Shown in pieces: positions 1 through 8,141 of a stretch of DNA of 57,553 nt. The stretch is from Cytobacillus sp. NCCP-133 (GTDB taxonomy: Bacteria > Bacillota > Bacilli > Bacillales > Cytobacillaceae), in assembly GCF_026011715.1 (NCBI RefSeq), contig NZ_BRVM01000007.1, positions 1 to 57,553 of the forward strand, written 5' to 3'. Made by a program: the position numbers and the translations under genes. Each line of letters begins with the position of its first letter. Position 1 is the stretch's first letter. The notes beneath the pieces were generated by a model. It did no database searches. It saw only the letters and a program-made list of their open reading frames with translations, and had not been told where the DNA came from.

Positions 1-15
1 AAACTCTCCATATAA
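1..15 (-). rRNA. 16S rRNA gene, extreme 5' end (partial)
   Basis: Read on the minus strand, the first bases give TTATATGGAGAGTTT, which is the start of a Bacillus 16S rRNA just before the universal GATCCTGGCTCAG. The rest lies outside the window. The upstream leader contains CTTTGAAAACTGAAC (82-97), a conserved element of Bacillus rRNA leaders and spacers. The neighbour ygxA is also next to rrnD in B. subtilis. The exact mature 5' end is approximate. Confidence 0.88.
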
Positions 16-147
16 GAGTTGATTAAGCTCGATTTGTCTTTTCAAAAAAGACTAAAGAATTAACGTTGACGTTCTTGTTCGTTCAGTTTTCAAAGGTCAA
101 TTTCTCTTTTGTTATATTTCCCCTCGCCGCTCAGAAGCGACTTTATC

Positions 148-176
148 AATATAACATGTGTTGTTTTAAGTGTCAA
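148..176 (-). promoter_or_regulatory. rRNA operon promoter P2
   Basis: On the minus strand there is TTGACA (171-176), a 17-bp spacer and TATATT (148-153), close to the sigma-A consensus. Initiation would be near 141 (a G). It lies about 130 bp upstream of the 16S start, as expected for the proximal promoter of a tandem rRNA promoter pair. Confidence 0.85.
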
Positions 177-241
177 CACTTTTTTTAAGAAATCCGTCAG
201 CTGTGAAAATGTTTTTTCTTCACATCGCAGCGACGGATATA

Positions 242-270
242 AATATAACAAGGATTTAAATAAAGGTCAA
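242..270 (-). promoter_or_regulatory. rRNA operon promoter P1
   Basis: On the minus strand TTGACC (265-270), a 17-bp spacer and TATATT (242-247) form a second sigma-A promoter about 94 bp upstream of P2, with a likely G start near 234. Tandem promoters with G starts are typical of growth-rate-regulated Bacillus rRNA operons. The regulation is inferred. Confidence 0.8.
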
Positions 271-287
271 TATCTTTTAATATTTTT

Positions 288-1163
288 TTACGATAATTTT
301 TTTCCGAGTGTATAATACCTATGATAAATTCCTTGTCCCTTAGTTTCTGCATTTACGACTTCAATAATATGTTTATCAATTAGATACTCTAGCAGCATAC
401 TTAAGTCAACTGCATATAAATGTAGTTCTTCATGGCTCATAATGTCATGAATCGACCATTCTTTTTTTTCGGCCAGAACATCAGTCAGATGGCTGATGCC
501 TTGTTTCGTTCTTGAATGTATTAAGAATTCACTAGCCAAGAATAGAAGTTCCAGTCTTTTTTCAAGTGGCTCCTGGCTATTTACAAGTTCTTCATATAGT
601 TTCATAATTTCCGGTTCAATTTGCTTAACTTGATTCCATACAGTTACCTCAGGATGAAACCCACTTTCGATAACCGCAAGCCTTGCCAAATGATGAAGAG
701 AATGAACAATATGATTATAGGCATCAAAATAATGGCGATTTTCAAAAAACGCTTTCCCATCCATATAACGCCGGATCAGCTTGGCAAATTCAAGCCCCAT
801 TTTTAATTTACGTCCATAGAACGGAAATTCCCTTAATTCAACCTTCAAGTTATGGATATATTCATTGCGGTCAAAGAGAACTTTTCCATTATAAAGCCAA
901 TCAAAAATCTTTCGGTTTGATCCCAAAAGAATCCATTCACGAAGCTGCTTATCCGTCACGATATGAAGAGCAGCTTTTTTATCCATGTATGTGTAATGTT
1001 TAACAAATACAGGCTCCTCTGCTTCCTTTACAAGAATCAGCAGTACAGCATCAAATGTATCGGTAGCAGGAATGGCTTTTTGCATTTTTTCAGTCATGAT
1101 CACTCCAAGAGTGTTTGCCTGACTTGCCCGTTCTTGGTATATAGGACGGAGAATATCTTCCAT
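288..1163 (-). CDS. ygxA: YgxA-like nucleotidyltransferase-fold protein
   Basis: A protein of 291 aa resembling the YgxA family, whose B. subtilis gene lies beside rrnD. The family is described as nucleotidyltransferase-like; the substrate and role are not known to me. There is no signal peptide or membrane segment, and the body looks alpha-helical. Two consecutive ATGs occur. GGAGG at 1171-1175 is 4 nt from the first (1164-1166) and 7 nt from the second (1161-1163), so I chose the second. The stop lies close to the P1 rRNA promoter, so the gene ends where the rRNA leader begins. The identity rests on synteny with ygzB and perR plus overall similarity. Confidence 0.8.
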   Translation of the reverse strand: MEDILRPIYQERASQANTLGVIMTEKMQKAIPATDTFDAVLLILVKEAEEPVFVKHYTYMDKKAALHIVTDKQLREWILLGSNRKIFDWLYNGKVLFDRNEYIHNLKVELREFPFYGRKLKMGLEFAKLIRRYMDGKAFFENRHYFDAYNHIVHSLHHLARLAVIESGFHPEVTVWNQVKQIEPEIMKLYEELVNSQEPLEKRLELLFLASEFLIHSRTKQGISHLTDVLAEKKEWSIHDIMSHEELHLYAVDLSMLLEYLIDKHIIEVVNAETKGQGIYHRYYTLGKKLS

Positions 1164-1313
1164 CATAATTCCTCCAGTTTATTGATAGCGTATATCTTCG
1201 ACAATTATAAATGAAATCCTTCCTAAATGTGAGACATTTTTCGACACGATTCTATATTAATATTTATTTACGCAAAGAGAGTATGGTATAGTTAGTTTTT
1301 AGGAGGGAGCAGA

Positions 1314-1670
1314 ATGGCTAAGTACTCAAATAAAATTAATAAAATCCGCACATTTGCCCTTAGTTTAATTTTTATCGGGTTTATCGTTATGTACCTAGGA
1401 ATCTTCTTTAGAAATTCCCCTCTTCTCATGACAATATTTATGCTCCTTGGAATGCTGTGCATTCTAGCGAGCACAGGTGTATATTTCTGGATCGGCATGC
1501 TTTCAACTAAAACCGTGCAGGTGGTTTGCCCTAATTGTGGAAAACATACTAAGATGCTTGGCCGTGTTGATATGTGCATGTATTGCAACGAACCTTTAAC
1601 ACTTGATCCAAAACTTGAGGGCGTTGAGTTTAACGAAGAATACAATAAAAAAAATTCGAAGCAGAGCTGA
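1314..1670 (+). CDS. ygzB: YgzB-family membrane protein with zinc ribbon
   Basis: A protein of 118 aa with two predicted membrane segments (about residues 13-31 and 37-63) followed by a cytoplasmic zinc-ribbon-like module with paired cysteines C72/C75 and C88/C91. It matches the UPF0295/YgzB family, and its position between ygxA and perR is the same as in B. subtilis. The start is supported by AGGAGG a few bases upstream. Function is unknown; a metal- or redox-sensing role would be speculation. It is followed by its own terminator and converges with perR. Confidence 0.85.
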   Translation: MAKYSNKINKIRTFALSLIFIGFIVMYLGIFFRNSPLLMTIFMLLGMLCILASTGVYFWIGMLSTKTVQVVCPNCGKHTKMLGRVDMCMYCNEPLTLDPKLEGVEFNEEYNKKNSKQS

Positions 1671-1703
1671 TAAGCTCACCGCTTCATACCGATGTTTCCA
1701 AAT

Positions 1704-1737
1704 GGCCGGCTAGCTGATAGCCGGTTATTTATTATTC
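1704..1737 (+). terminator. terminator after ygzB
   Basis: CCGGCTA (1706-1712), a 5-nt loop and TAGCCGG (1718-1724) are followed by TTATTTATTATT. This ends the ygzB transcript. Confidence 0.7.
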
Positions 1738-1751
1738 GTCTAGGCTTTTCG

Positions 1752-1792
1752 CAAAAAGAAAAAGCTGACAGCTATTTGCCGACAGCTTCCCT
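1752..1792 (-). terminator. terminator after perR
   Basis: On the minus strand an AAGCTG/CAGCTT stem with a 15-nt loop is followed by TTTTTCTTTTT, a few bases after the perR stop. Confidence 0.55.
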
Positions 1793-1798
1793 TATATT

Positions 1799-2242
1799 CT
1801 AATGCGCTTCCTTACTTGCACATTCAGGACAGGTTCCGTAAATTTCCATTCGATGATGGCTAATATTAAAGCCTGTGACATGTAAGGCAAGATGCTCTAC
1901 TTCATCAAGACCAGGATAATGGAAGTCTACGATCTTCCCGCAGATCTCACAAATGACATGGTAATGATGAGTTGTTACGAAATCGAAGCGGCTCGATGCG
2001 TCACCGTACGTTAGTTCCTTTACCAGGCCAACTTCACGAAATACTCTTAAATTATTGTAAACTGTAGCCACACTCATATTAGGGAATTTTCCTTCTAATG
2101 CTTTGTATATATCATCTGCAGTCGGGTGTGACATGGAGTTTATTAAATATTCAAGTATCGCATGACGCTGCGGAGTGATACGGACTCCAGTTTCTTTCAA
2201 AGTATCCAGCGCCTCTTTTAATTCCATTTGCGCCACCGCCAT
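1799..2242 (-). CDS. perR: peroxide-responsive repressor PerR (Fur family)
   Basis: A protein of 147 aa very similar to B. subtilis PerR, the metal-dependent repressor of the peroxide regulon. The N-terminal winged helix includes [15 protein letters not shown]. All sensing ligands are visible (H39, D87, H93, H95 and D106, matching H37, D85, H91, H93 and D104 of B. subtilis), as are the structural zinc cysteines C98/C101 and C138/C141, so the Fe/Mn peroxide sensor should be intact. I start at the ATG that aligns with B. subtilis; GAGGTG sits unusually close to it, and a TTG 18 nt further upstream opens the same frame. A PerR-type operator overlaps the start of its own transcript, suggesting autoregulation. 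Confidence 0.95.
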   Translation of the reverse strand: MAVAQMELKEALDTLKETGVRITPQRHAILEYLINSMSHPTADDIYKALEGKFPNMSVATVYNNLRVFREVGLVKELTYGDASSRFDFVTTHHYHVICEICGKIVDFHYPGLDEVEHLALHVTGFNISHHRMEIYGTCPECASKEAH

Positions 2243-2271
2243 GCACCTCTTTTCCAACAAATATTCTTACT

Positions 2272-2318
2272 TTATAATCTTTATAAATAGTGTACTAATT
2301 TTTCACCACATTTGTCAA
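2272..2318 (-). promoter_or_regulatory. perR promoter with PerR box
   Basis: On the minus strand TTGACA (2313-2318), an 18-bp spacer and TACACT (2289-2294) form a sigma-A promoter. Directly downstream lies TTATAAAGATTATAA (2272-2286), which matches the published PerR box TTATAATNATTATAA at all but one defined position. Its place at the transcription start fits repression by PerR itself. Confidence 0.8.
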
Positions 2319-2345
2319 TATTACAAACACCTTAATAGAGGGAAA

Positions 2346-2903
2346 TCAGCTCTTATCAGCATGCAAAGATTGCTCCTTGGAACCTAAATGATGGTTTACA
2401 AAGCGGGCAGAAACGAACAGCAAATCAGATAAACGGTTTAAGTAGGCTAAAACCAGCGGGTTTACATTTTCACCGAGCGAAACTGCACACCTCTCAGCTC
2501 TTCTTACGATAGTTCTTGCTACATGGAATGCTGCTCCCGATGGATGACCGCCAGGCAAGATGAAGTTAGTCAGTTCAGCAAGATTTGATTCCCATTTGTC
2601 AATTTGAATTTCCATAAAAGCAAGATCATCTTCTGTAATGACCCATTTAACTTTCTTCCCCTTAGGTGTTGCGAGTTCTGCTCCTGCATGAAATAAATCA
2701 GTCTGCACTTTATGAAATACCTCTTCTACAGCATCTTTATCTGAAAAAAATTCATTGGCCATATGGCTTAGCGCCAATCCAATCATGGAGTTGGCTTCAT
2801 CACATGTTCCATATGCTTCTACTCGAATGTCATCTTTATTGACCCTTTGCCCGTATATCAAGGAAGTAGTCCCTCGGTCTCCCGTTTTCGTGTATATTTT
2901 CAT
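2346..2903 (-). CDS. PduO-type cob(I)alamin adenosyltransferase
   Basis: A protein of 185 aa of the PduO/MMAB family, which transfers the adenosyl group of ATP to cob(I)alamin to make coenzyme B12. The family marks are the N-terminal ATP-binding TKTGDRGTTS (about residues 5-14), AYGTCDEANS, RTIVRRAER and NRLSDLLF. The ATG at 2901-2903 has AAGAGGG 7 nt upstream; the longer frame start lacks support. The start lies 1 nt after the stop of the upstream dehydrogenase, so the two are translationally coupled. No other B12 genes are visible. The B. subtilis family member is YvqK, which lies elsewhere in that chromosome. Confidence 0.9.
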   Translation of the reverse strand: MKIYTKTGDRGTTSLIYGQRVNKDDIRVEAYGTCDEANSMIGLALSHMANEFFSDKDAVEEVFHKVQTDLFHAGAELATPKGKKVKWVITEDDLAFMEIQIDKWESNLAELTNFILPGGHPSGAAFHVARTIVRRAERCAVSLGENVNPLVLAYLNRLSDLLFVSARFVNHHLGSKEQSLHADKS

Positions 2904-2904
2904 C

Positions 2905-3855
2905 TTAATACCCTCTTTCAAGATCAATCGCATTAATATAATCTTTGTTATTTTTTATATATGTATGAAGGTTATGCTTAAAAATTTCAAAAGATCTTGG
3001 TAAATAATTTTTAGTTTTGCTTGAGAGATGCGGTGTGACTGTTACATTTTCCATTTTCCAGAAAGGGTGTCCCATTGGGAGCGGCTCTTTTTGAAAGACA
3101 TCCAAATAAGCATGGGCAATCTCGTTTGTTTCCAGCGCATAAATAAGTACATCCTCCTCCACAAGATTTCCTCTCCCTATATTTATGAACACTGCAGAAC
3201 CCTTCATAGCTGCAAAATGCTCTTTCTGAAGCAAATATTTTGTTTCTGCTGTGCTCGGCAGAACTGAAACGATGAAATCAGCATTCGGCAGGATATCAGT
3301 AAGCTGGCTCACTTTATATATACTGTCTGTATTAGCCGAATCTTTGCCGCTTCTGTTCACACCAGCCACCTTCATGCCAAAGCACTTTGCCAGCCTCGCT
3401 ATTTCTCCTCCTATAGCACCTACGCCCAGTATCAATAAAGTCTTGCCATTAAGCTCCTCCACCGGCAGCTTCCTATCCCAAACCTCATTCCCCTCATTGT
3501 CAGCAAGAAGAGCTATTTTTTTGACATGTCCCAACATAGCACCCAGCGTAAATTCAGCCATTGGAATTTTATGAATCCCCCTAGCATTGGTTACAAGGAT
3601 TCCTTTTTCCTTACATGCTTTTAATGGCATTTCATCCATTCCGGCTGACATTACCATGATCCACTTTAAATTTAATGTTTTATAAATGTGCTCTTCTGTT
3701 AAGTCTTCTCCATAAGTTATAAATATTTCCGCCTCATAAAAAGATTGCCCCGCTGCTTCCATTCCTTTATAAAATAAAAACTCAGCTTCGGGAAATTCCC
3801 TTGCTGCATCCTTACACAGCACTTCCGGTGGCAATATTGAAGAAACAACTTTCAT
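2905..3855 (-). CDS. D-2-hydroxyacid dehydrogenase family protein
   Basis: A protein of 316 aa of the D-isomer-specific 2-hydroxyacid dehydrogenase family, which reduces 2-oxoacids with NAD(P)H. The Rossmann motif GVGAIGGEIARLA lies near the middle, followed by NIGRGNLV (catalytic Arg region), FQKEPLP (Glu region) and TPHLSS (catalytic His). The substrate cannot be read from sequence; glyoxylate/hydroxypyruvate reductase-like and phosphoglycerate dehydrogenase-like enzymes are both possible. RBS AGGG precedes the ATG. It forms a tight two-gene unit with the cobalamin adenosyltransferase, a pairing absent from the B. subtilis perR locus. Confidence 0.85.
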   Translation of the reverse strand: MKVVSSILPPEVLCKDAAREFPEAEFLFYKGMEAAGQSFYEAEIFITYGEDLTEEHIYKTLNLKWIMVMSAGMDEMPLKACKEKGILVTNARGIHKIPMAEFTLGAMLGHVKKIALLADNEGNEVWDRKLPVEELNGKTLLILGVGAIGGEIARLAKCFGMKVAGVNRSGKDSANTDSIYKVSQLTDILPNADFIVSVLPSTAETKYLLQKEHFAAMKGSAVFINIGRGNLVEEDVLIYALETNEIAHAYLDVFQKEPLPMGHPFWKMENVTVTPHLSSKTKNYLPRSFEIFKHNLHTYIKNNKDYINAIDLERGY

Positions 3856-3907
3856 GTATTGATCACCCTATCTTGTTTTTTTCATCATATCACCGTTGTC
3901 TGAATTG

Positions 3908-4052
3908 TGAAAAGAAAAACGCAGGTCATATTGCCCACCTCCGACAAGCATCAGACGAGCCGGCTGAAAGGTTGTTTTTTAACCTTTTGGACGGATTGGC
4001 TTAGACCCGAGAGCTGATGGCGACTGGAGCTAGGCAGTTCTTTAAGTTCAAA
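3908..4052 (+). repeat. dispersed structured repeat, copy A
   Basis: One of three related elements in the window (others near 17932 and 28577). Shared blocks are CCCACC-CCGACAAGCA-AGACGAGCC in the first half and GGAGCTAG-CAGTT-AAGTTCAAA in the last part. It occupies the gap between the dehydrogenase start and the ygaF terminator. It resembles the mobile, palindromic, probably non-autonomous repeats common in Bacillaceae genomes. Boundaries are approximate. Confidence 0.65.
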
Positions 4053-4071
4053 AGGATATAAATTCTGATAT

Positions 4072-4098
4072 CAAAAAAAACGGACCCGATCAGGTCCG
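4072..4098 (-). terminator. terminator after ygaF (bcp)
   Basis: On the minus strand CGGACC, a 6-nt loop and GGTCCG are followed by eight T residues. It lies about 120 bp downstream of the bcp stop. Confidence 0.7.
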
Positions 4099-4216
4099 CT
4101 TAAAAAGTATCTGAGGAGGTATGCCCTAATAAAATGATATGCAAAACTAGTTTTTAGGAATGGACAAAAGCCTTGATCCATTAAAAATAGGCCACCCAAT
4201 TGTATATGTATATTAT

Positions 4217-4687
4217 TTATGCGAGATTTCCCTTTATATACTCTAACGCTTCCTCAACATGCCCCTTCACTTTCACTTTACGCCACTCTTTTACGAGCTT
4301 GCCATCTTTGTCAATTATAAAAGTAGATCTCTCAATCCCCATATATTCCTTGCCAAAGTTCCTTTTCAGCTTCCATACACCATAGTCCTCTGCAGTCTTA
4401 TGCTCCTCATCAGCAAGGAGCAAGAATGGAAGGCCATGTTTTTCAATAAATTTTTCATGTCTGCTGAGCGGGTCTGGGCTTACACCTAGAATGACTGCAT
4501 TCACACCTGCAAAATTCTCATGCTGATCCCTGAAATCACATGCCTGGGTTGTGCATCCCGGCGTCATATCCTTTGGGTAAAAATAAAGAACCACATTTTT
4601 GCCGCGATAATCCGAAAGCTTCACTTTTTTGCCATTGCTGGCCTCAAGCTCAAAATCTGGGGTTAATTGACCAATTGCAACTGTCAT
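4217..4687 (-). CDS. bcp: thiol peroxidase, Bcp/PrxQ family
   Basis: A protein of 156 aa of the bacterioferritin-comigratory-protein peroxiredoxins (YgaF in B. subtilis), which reduce hydrogen and organic peroxides using thioredoxin. The peroxidatic Cys45 and resolving Cys50 are seen in PGCTTQACDFRD, the atypical 2-Cys arrangement of this family. The full thioredoxin-like domain is present and there is no signal peptide, so it is cytoplasmic. AGGAAGGA precedes the ATG. Its nearness to perR is functionally suggestive (peroxide defence), but no PerR box is apparent in front of it. Confidence 0.93.
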   Translation of the reverse strand: MTVAIGQLTPDFELEASNGKKVKLSDYRGKNVVLYFYPKDMTPGCTTQACDFRDQHENFAGVNAVILGVSPDPLSRHEKFIEKHGLPFLLLADEEHKTAEDYGVWKLKRNFGKEYMGIERSTFIIDKDGKLVKEWRKVKVKGHVEEALEYIKGNLA

Positions 4688-4769
4688 GATAACATCCTTC
4701 CTATTGGATAGTCTTCCTTACTTTAAGCCTATCCAACTTTTCTTTCAAAAACAACTATTTTTGCAGCTG

Positions 4770-5180
4770 TCAAACCCGTTTATCCCCGTCAAGTACCACC
4801 CTTGCTACAAACGCCGCAGGTATGACATAGCCAATCAGTGCTTCCAATACGGCAATCATCCTGCCAATCCCAATCGGACTGATATCTCCATATCCTACTG
4901 AAAACAAAGTGACTGCACTAAAATAAAATCCTGTCTCAAGGCGTTCAAGAAAACCGGCTTCAACATAGTTAGTGCCATCTATTAAAACAACCAGACCATG
5001 CAAATCAAGCAAAATATAAATTAATCCAAACCCAATCATAATGGTGGCATACAAACTAATAAGATAAAGAAAATTTTCTATCGAGACCCATCTTCCCTTA
5101 ATCTTGGCAGACGAAAAGAGAGTTTGCAGACTCATGACCATGCATAAAACAATCAGGACTAACGACAAATAAAGTGCCAT
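4770..5180 (-). CDS. small two-pore-helix potassium channel (Ion_trans_2)
   Basis: A protein of 136 aa with an extra N-terminal hydrophobic segment (about 3-21), a membrane helix (38-59), a pore loop with selectivity-filter sequence TLFSVGYGD (91-99) and a final membrane helix (106-127). The GYGD filter marks a K+ channel of the two-transmembrane class. There is no C-terminal RCK/TrkA-N domain, so no visible ligand control. It is a single gene between ygaF and the ABC-2 operon. Physiological role unknown. Confidence 0.85.
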   Translation of the reverse strand: MALYLSLVLIVLCMVMSLQTLFSSAKIKGRWVSIENFLYLISLYATIMIGFGLIYILLDLHGLVVLIDGTNYVEAGFLERLETGFYFSAVTLFSVGYGDISPIGIGRMIAVLEALIGYVIPAAFVARVVLDGDKRV

Positions 5181-5261
5181 AATGCAACCTCACTCCGAAA
5201 GGACTTTATCACTTCATTTATACGCTTTAACTATGCCCTGTATGACTGCCTGTCTTTATAT

Positions 5262-5288
5262 AAAAAAGCCAGGGCTGTCCCCCATGGC
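5262..5288 (-). terminator. terminator of the ABC-2 exporter operon
   Basis: On the minus strand AGCCA-T-GGG, a short loop and CCC-TGGCT are followed by six T residues, just after the last permease gene. Confidence 0.7.
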
Positions 5289-5294
5289 TCCTCT

Positions 5295-6080
5295 TCAATT
5301 GCCCGCACCTCTGTAACGTTTTACACCTGAATTCCAAATCAGAATGGAGATTCCGAAAAATATTATTCCCATCACAGGAGTCAAGAATGAGTAAAGCAAC
5401 CATTCTTCCTTTCCCAAAAAGTAAGCTGCTGGATAAACCCCAACAAAAGCAAATGGAAGGACCCATGTTAAAATAAATCGTATCACACTGTTATAAATAT
5501 CTACCGGATACCTGCCATAATTCCCGATGTTGTACATCATTGGCATAATTGACGTTCTCGCATCAGCCCAAAAACTGATGCATGCGATCATAACAAAAAT
5601 TCCGCCATACACAAGCATGCCGCCTATTACAAACAGAAGAAATAACAGCGGGTCTGCCCAGGATATTACAAGCCCAAGGCTCATTCCTGCATATACCATG
5701 ACAGCTATGCCCGTCAATGCACCAAATAATGACTCAAGCTCCATTCTTTCCAAAACCATCTGGAACAGGCTATGGATAGGACGTGTCAAAATCCTATCCA
5801 ATTCCCCTTTTACAATATACCTCTCATTAAAATCCCAAATATTAAAGAAGGATGAAAACAGCGCATAGGGCACAAGGAAAAAGCCATAAATGAAAATAAT
5901 CTCATCTCTTGTCCAGCCTCCAAGGAGATTGGTATGGCCAAAAACGACTAATATAAAAATTAAATTGACTGCCTGAAATAAAAGGTCTGAAATGAACTCT
6001 ACAAATAAATCGGCACGATACTGCATTCTCGTTTTCATATATTGGGCGACATATTGGAAGAAAATTTTTATATAAAACAT
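5295..6080 (-). CDS. ABC-2 type transporter permease (second)
   Basis: A permease of 261 aa with about six membrane segments, of the type encoded beside NatA-like ATPases (COG3694/COG4587 group). The ATG at 6078-6080 follows GGAGGGTGA by a few bases; a longer in-frame start inside the upstream gene lacks support. The start is 4 nt after the stop of the preceding permease, so the pair is coupled. It presumably forms the membrane channel as a heterodimer with that permease. The exported substrate is unknown. Confidence 0.85.
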   Translation of the reverse strand: MFYIKIFFQYVAQYMKTRMQYRADLFVEFISDLLFQAVNLIFILVVFGHTNLLGGWTRDEIIFIYGFFLVPYALFSSFFNIWDFNERYIVKGELDRILTRPIHSLFQMVLERMELESLFGALTGIAVMVYAGMSLGLVISWADPLLFLLFVIGGMLVYGGIFVMIACISFWADARTSIMPMMYNIGNYGRYPVDIYNSVIRFILTWVLPFAFVGVYPAAYFLGKEEWLLYSFLTPVMGIIFFGISILIWNSGVKRYRGAGN

Positions 6081-6084
6081 TTTG

Positions 6085-6876
6085 TCACCCTCCTTGAATA
6101 ATAAGCTGTTTTTTTGCAATTATCCACAGAATTTGAATGGGAATGATTAGAATCAGAACCCAGATGCCCTGAAGGATTATTGCTTGTACGGCTTCATTAT
6201 TTGAAAAGCTATTTGTGAAAATCATGCTTGGCACATAACTGATCCCCTGAAAGGGAAGAAATTTCAATACATCCTGTGCCCAAGTCGGGAAAAAACTAAT
6301 TGGAATAAGGAGTCCAGAAAACAAGTCAATAACAACTCTTTTCGCCCGGATTAGCCCTGTATTATTAAATAGGAAGAAGGTGGTAATGCCTGTCAGCAGG
6401 TTTATTTGTATATTAATAAAAAAACTCAATACGATTGACAAGACAAATAAGAGCCAGGTGGCAGCATCTGCTGAGAATTGAAGCGGGAAAATAAATGATA
6501 CAATCACCATCCCCGGAACTGAGAAGAAGAACAGGCGGAAAATACCTTCACCCAATCCCTGCATCGTTTTCATCCCAAGATAATTATATGGTCGAATCAA
6601 CTCCACAGCTACTTTCCCTTCTTTTATTTCCGCAGCCATTTCTCGATCGATATTATTAAAGTAAAAAGCTCTCGCCATCCATGCTATTGCTACATATGTA
6701 GACATATGGATAACAGACATGCCTTCAATTGCATCCTTTTCTCCATAAATTGCCGACCACAAGAAATAATAAGCACCTATATTGATGCTGTATATTAAAA
6801 TCCCTGTATAATAATTAGTCCTGTAAGCCAGCATCATTAAAAAGCGAATTCGGATCATTTCCAAATATTTATCCAT
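6085..6876 (-). CDS. ABC-2 type transporter permease (first)
   Basis: A permease of 263 aa with about six hydrophobic segments, starting MDKYLEMIRIRFLMMLAYRT, typical of the ABC-2 families that pair with a COG4586 ATPase. It is flanked by the ATPase upstream (39-nt gap) and the second permease downstream (4-nt gap). The predicted complex is ATPase2-permease-permease. Substrate not readable. Drug, lipid or peptide export are all possible. Confidence 0.85.
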   Translation of the reverse strand: MDKYLEMIRIRFLMMLAYRTNYYTGILIYSINIGAYYFLWSAIYGEKDAIEGMSVIHMSTYVAIAWMARAFYFNNIDREMAAEIKEGKVAVELIRPYNYLGMKTMQGLGEGIFRLFFFSVPGMVIVSFIFPLQFSADAATWLLFVLSIVLSFFINIQINLLTGITTFFLFNNTGLIRAKRVVIDLFSGLLIPISFFPTWAQDVLKFLPFQGISYVPSMIFTNSFSNNEAVQAIILQGIWVLILIIPIQILWIIAKKQLIIQGG

Positions 6877-6915
6877 CGGAACACCTCGGGCTGCGGATCG
6901 AACCGAACCATCCCA

Positions 6916-7923
6916 TTACGAAATCCCCCGGTCATATATATTCCGGATAATTTCTTCAGTGGAGGTTTCTTTAATATTGATATCCTTTACTTTTAAGTCC
7001 GCAACTACCTTAGCGATCAATAAAGATATAAGTTCATCATTATCTTCTACAATTGCTGTATAGATTGGTTCCTTATCATTCTTCTCCCATTTCACTTCAG
7101 ATGATGCTGTTATGCTATTCAGATCGGTAATTTCAACTTCTTCAAGGAACTGAAATTCAATTTCCTTCCCTTCCCCCCATTTTTCTTTCAGGCTTTTCAA
7201 TGCTCCATCGTAAATAATTTTCCCATCATCAAGCATAACCACCCGTTCACAAAGGGCTTCAATCTCGGTAAGATCATGCGTGGTAAGCAGAATGGTCGTA
7301 TTATATTTTTCATTAATCTCTTTTAAAAATTCCCGGATTTTCAGCTTAACAAGCACATCAAGCCCAATCGTCGGTTCGTCCAAAAAGAGAAGCGGCGGAT
7401 TATGGATTAGTGCCGCAGCAAGTTCGCATCTCATCCTTTGTCCAAGTGAAAGTTTTCGGACTGGCTTATCCAGCAGCGGCTCTAAGCCAAGGGTTTTGAT
7501 AACATGTGCCATATGGCTTTCAAATTGCTCATCCGATACTTTGTATACCTTCTTCAGCAGCCTGAAAGATTCCTGCACAGCAATGTCCCACCACAGCTGT
7601 GATCGTTGGCCGAACACTACTCCAATGGTACTGACGAATTTCTCACGGTCCCTATGAGGATTCATCCCGTTTACTGTGACTTCACCGCTGGTTGGAGTTA
7701 AGATTCCTGTCAGCATTTTAATGGTTGTTGATTTCCCGGCTCCATTTTCACCAATATAACCAACCATCTCGCCTTGTTTCACATTAAAGCTTATATCATT
7801 AACTGCTGGGACAATTTTATAATTTCTTGTTAGCAGGTCTCGGAAAGCCCCCTTTAATCCGGAGCGGCTTGAATAAGCTTTAAATTCTTTTTTCAAATTC
7901 CGGACTGTTATTGCATCCTTCAT
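6916..7923 (-). CDS. ABC transporter ATP-binding protein (NatA/CcmA-like)
   Basis: A protein of 335 aa. Walker A GENGAGKST, signature LSLGQRMRCE and Walker B LLFLDEPTIGLD are all present, followed by a switch-His region TTHDLTEIEAL. A C-terminal extension of about 90 residues after the nucleotide-binding domain is usual in this subgroup. Two adjacent ATGs follow AGGAGG; the second gives the better 7-nt spacing. First gene of a three-gene operon, divergent from gsaB. Confidence 0.9.
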   Translation of the reverse strand: MKDAITVRNLKKEFKAYSSRSGLKGAFRDLLTRNYKIVPAVNDISFNVKQGEMVGYIGENGAGKSTTIKMLTGILTPTSGEVTVNGMNPHRDREKFVSTIGVVFGQRSQLWWDIAVQESFRLLKKVYKVSDEQFESHMAHVIKTLGLEPLLDKPVRKLSLGQRMRCELAAALIHNPPLLFLDEPTIGLDVLVKLKIREFLKEINEKYNTTILLTTHDLTEIEALCERVVMLDDGKIIYDGALKSLKEKWGEGKEIEFQFLEEVEITDLNSITASSEVKWEKNDKEPIYTAIVEDNDELISLLIAKVVADLKVKDINIKETSTEEIIRNIYDRGIS

Positions 7924-8141
7924 CATTACTCCTCCTGCGAATTAATGCCATAATGAAATAGTTTAGACAAATAAGCAATGTAACACAAATAGAATGTATG
8001 TTTTTTTGCCTTTAAAATGCAGTACATTCCCATAGTAAAGTACTCCATAGTCTGACTTCCTCTTTAGATTGGACGAACTGCCTTTCAATCATGTTAAAAT
8101 AATAAGTGAAGTTTTAAATGGATTCTACTAGGAGGATAACC

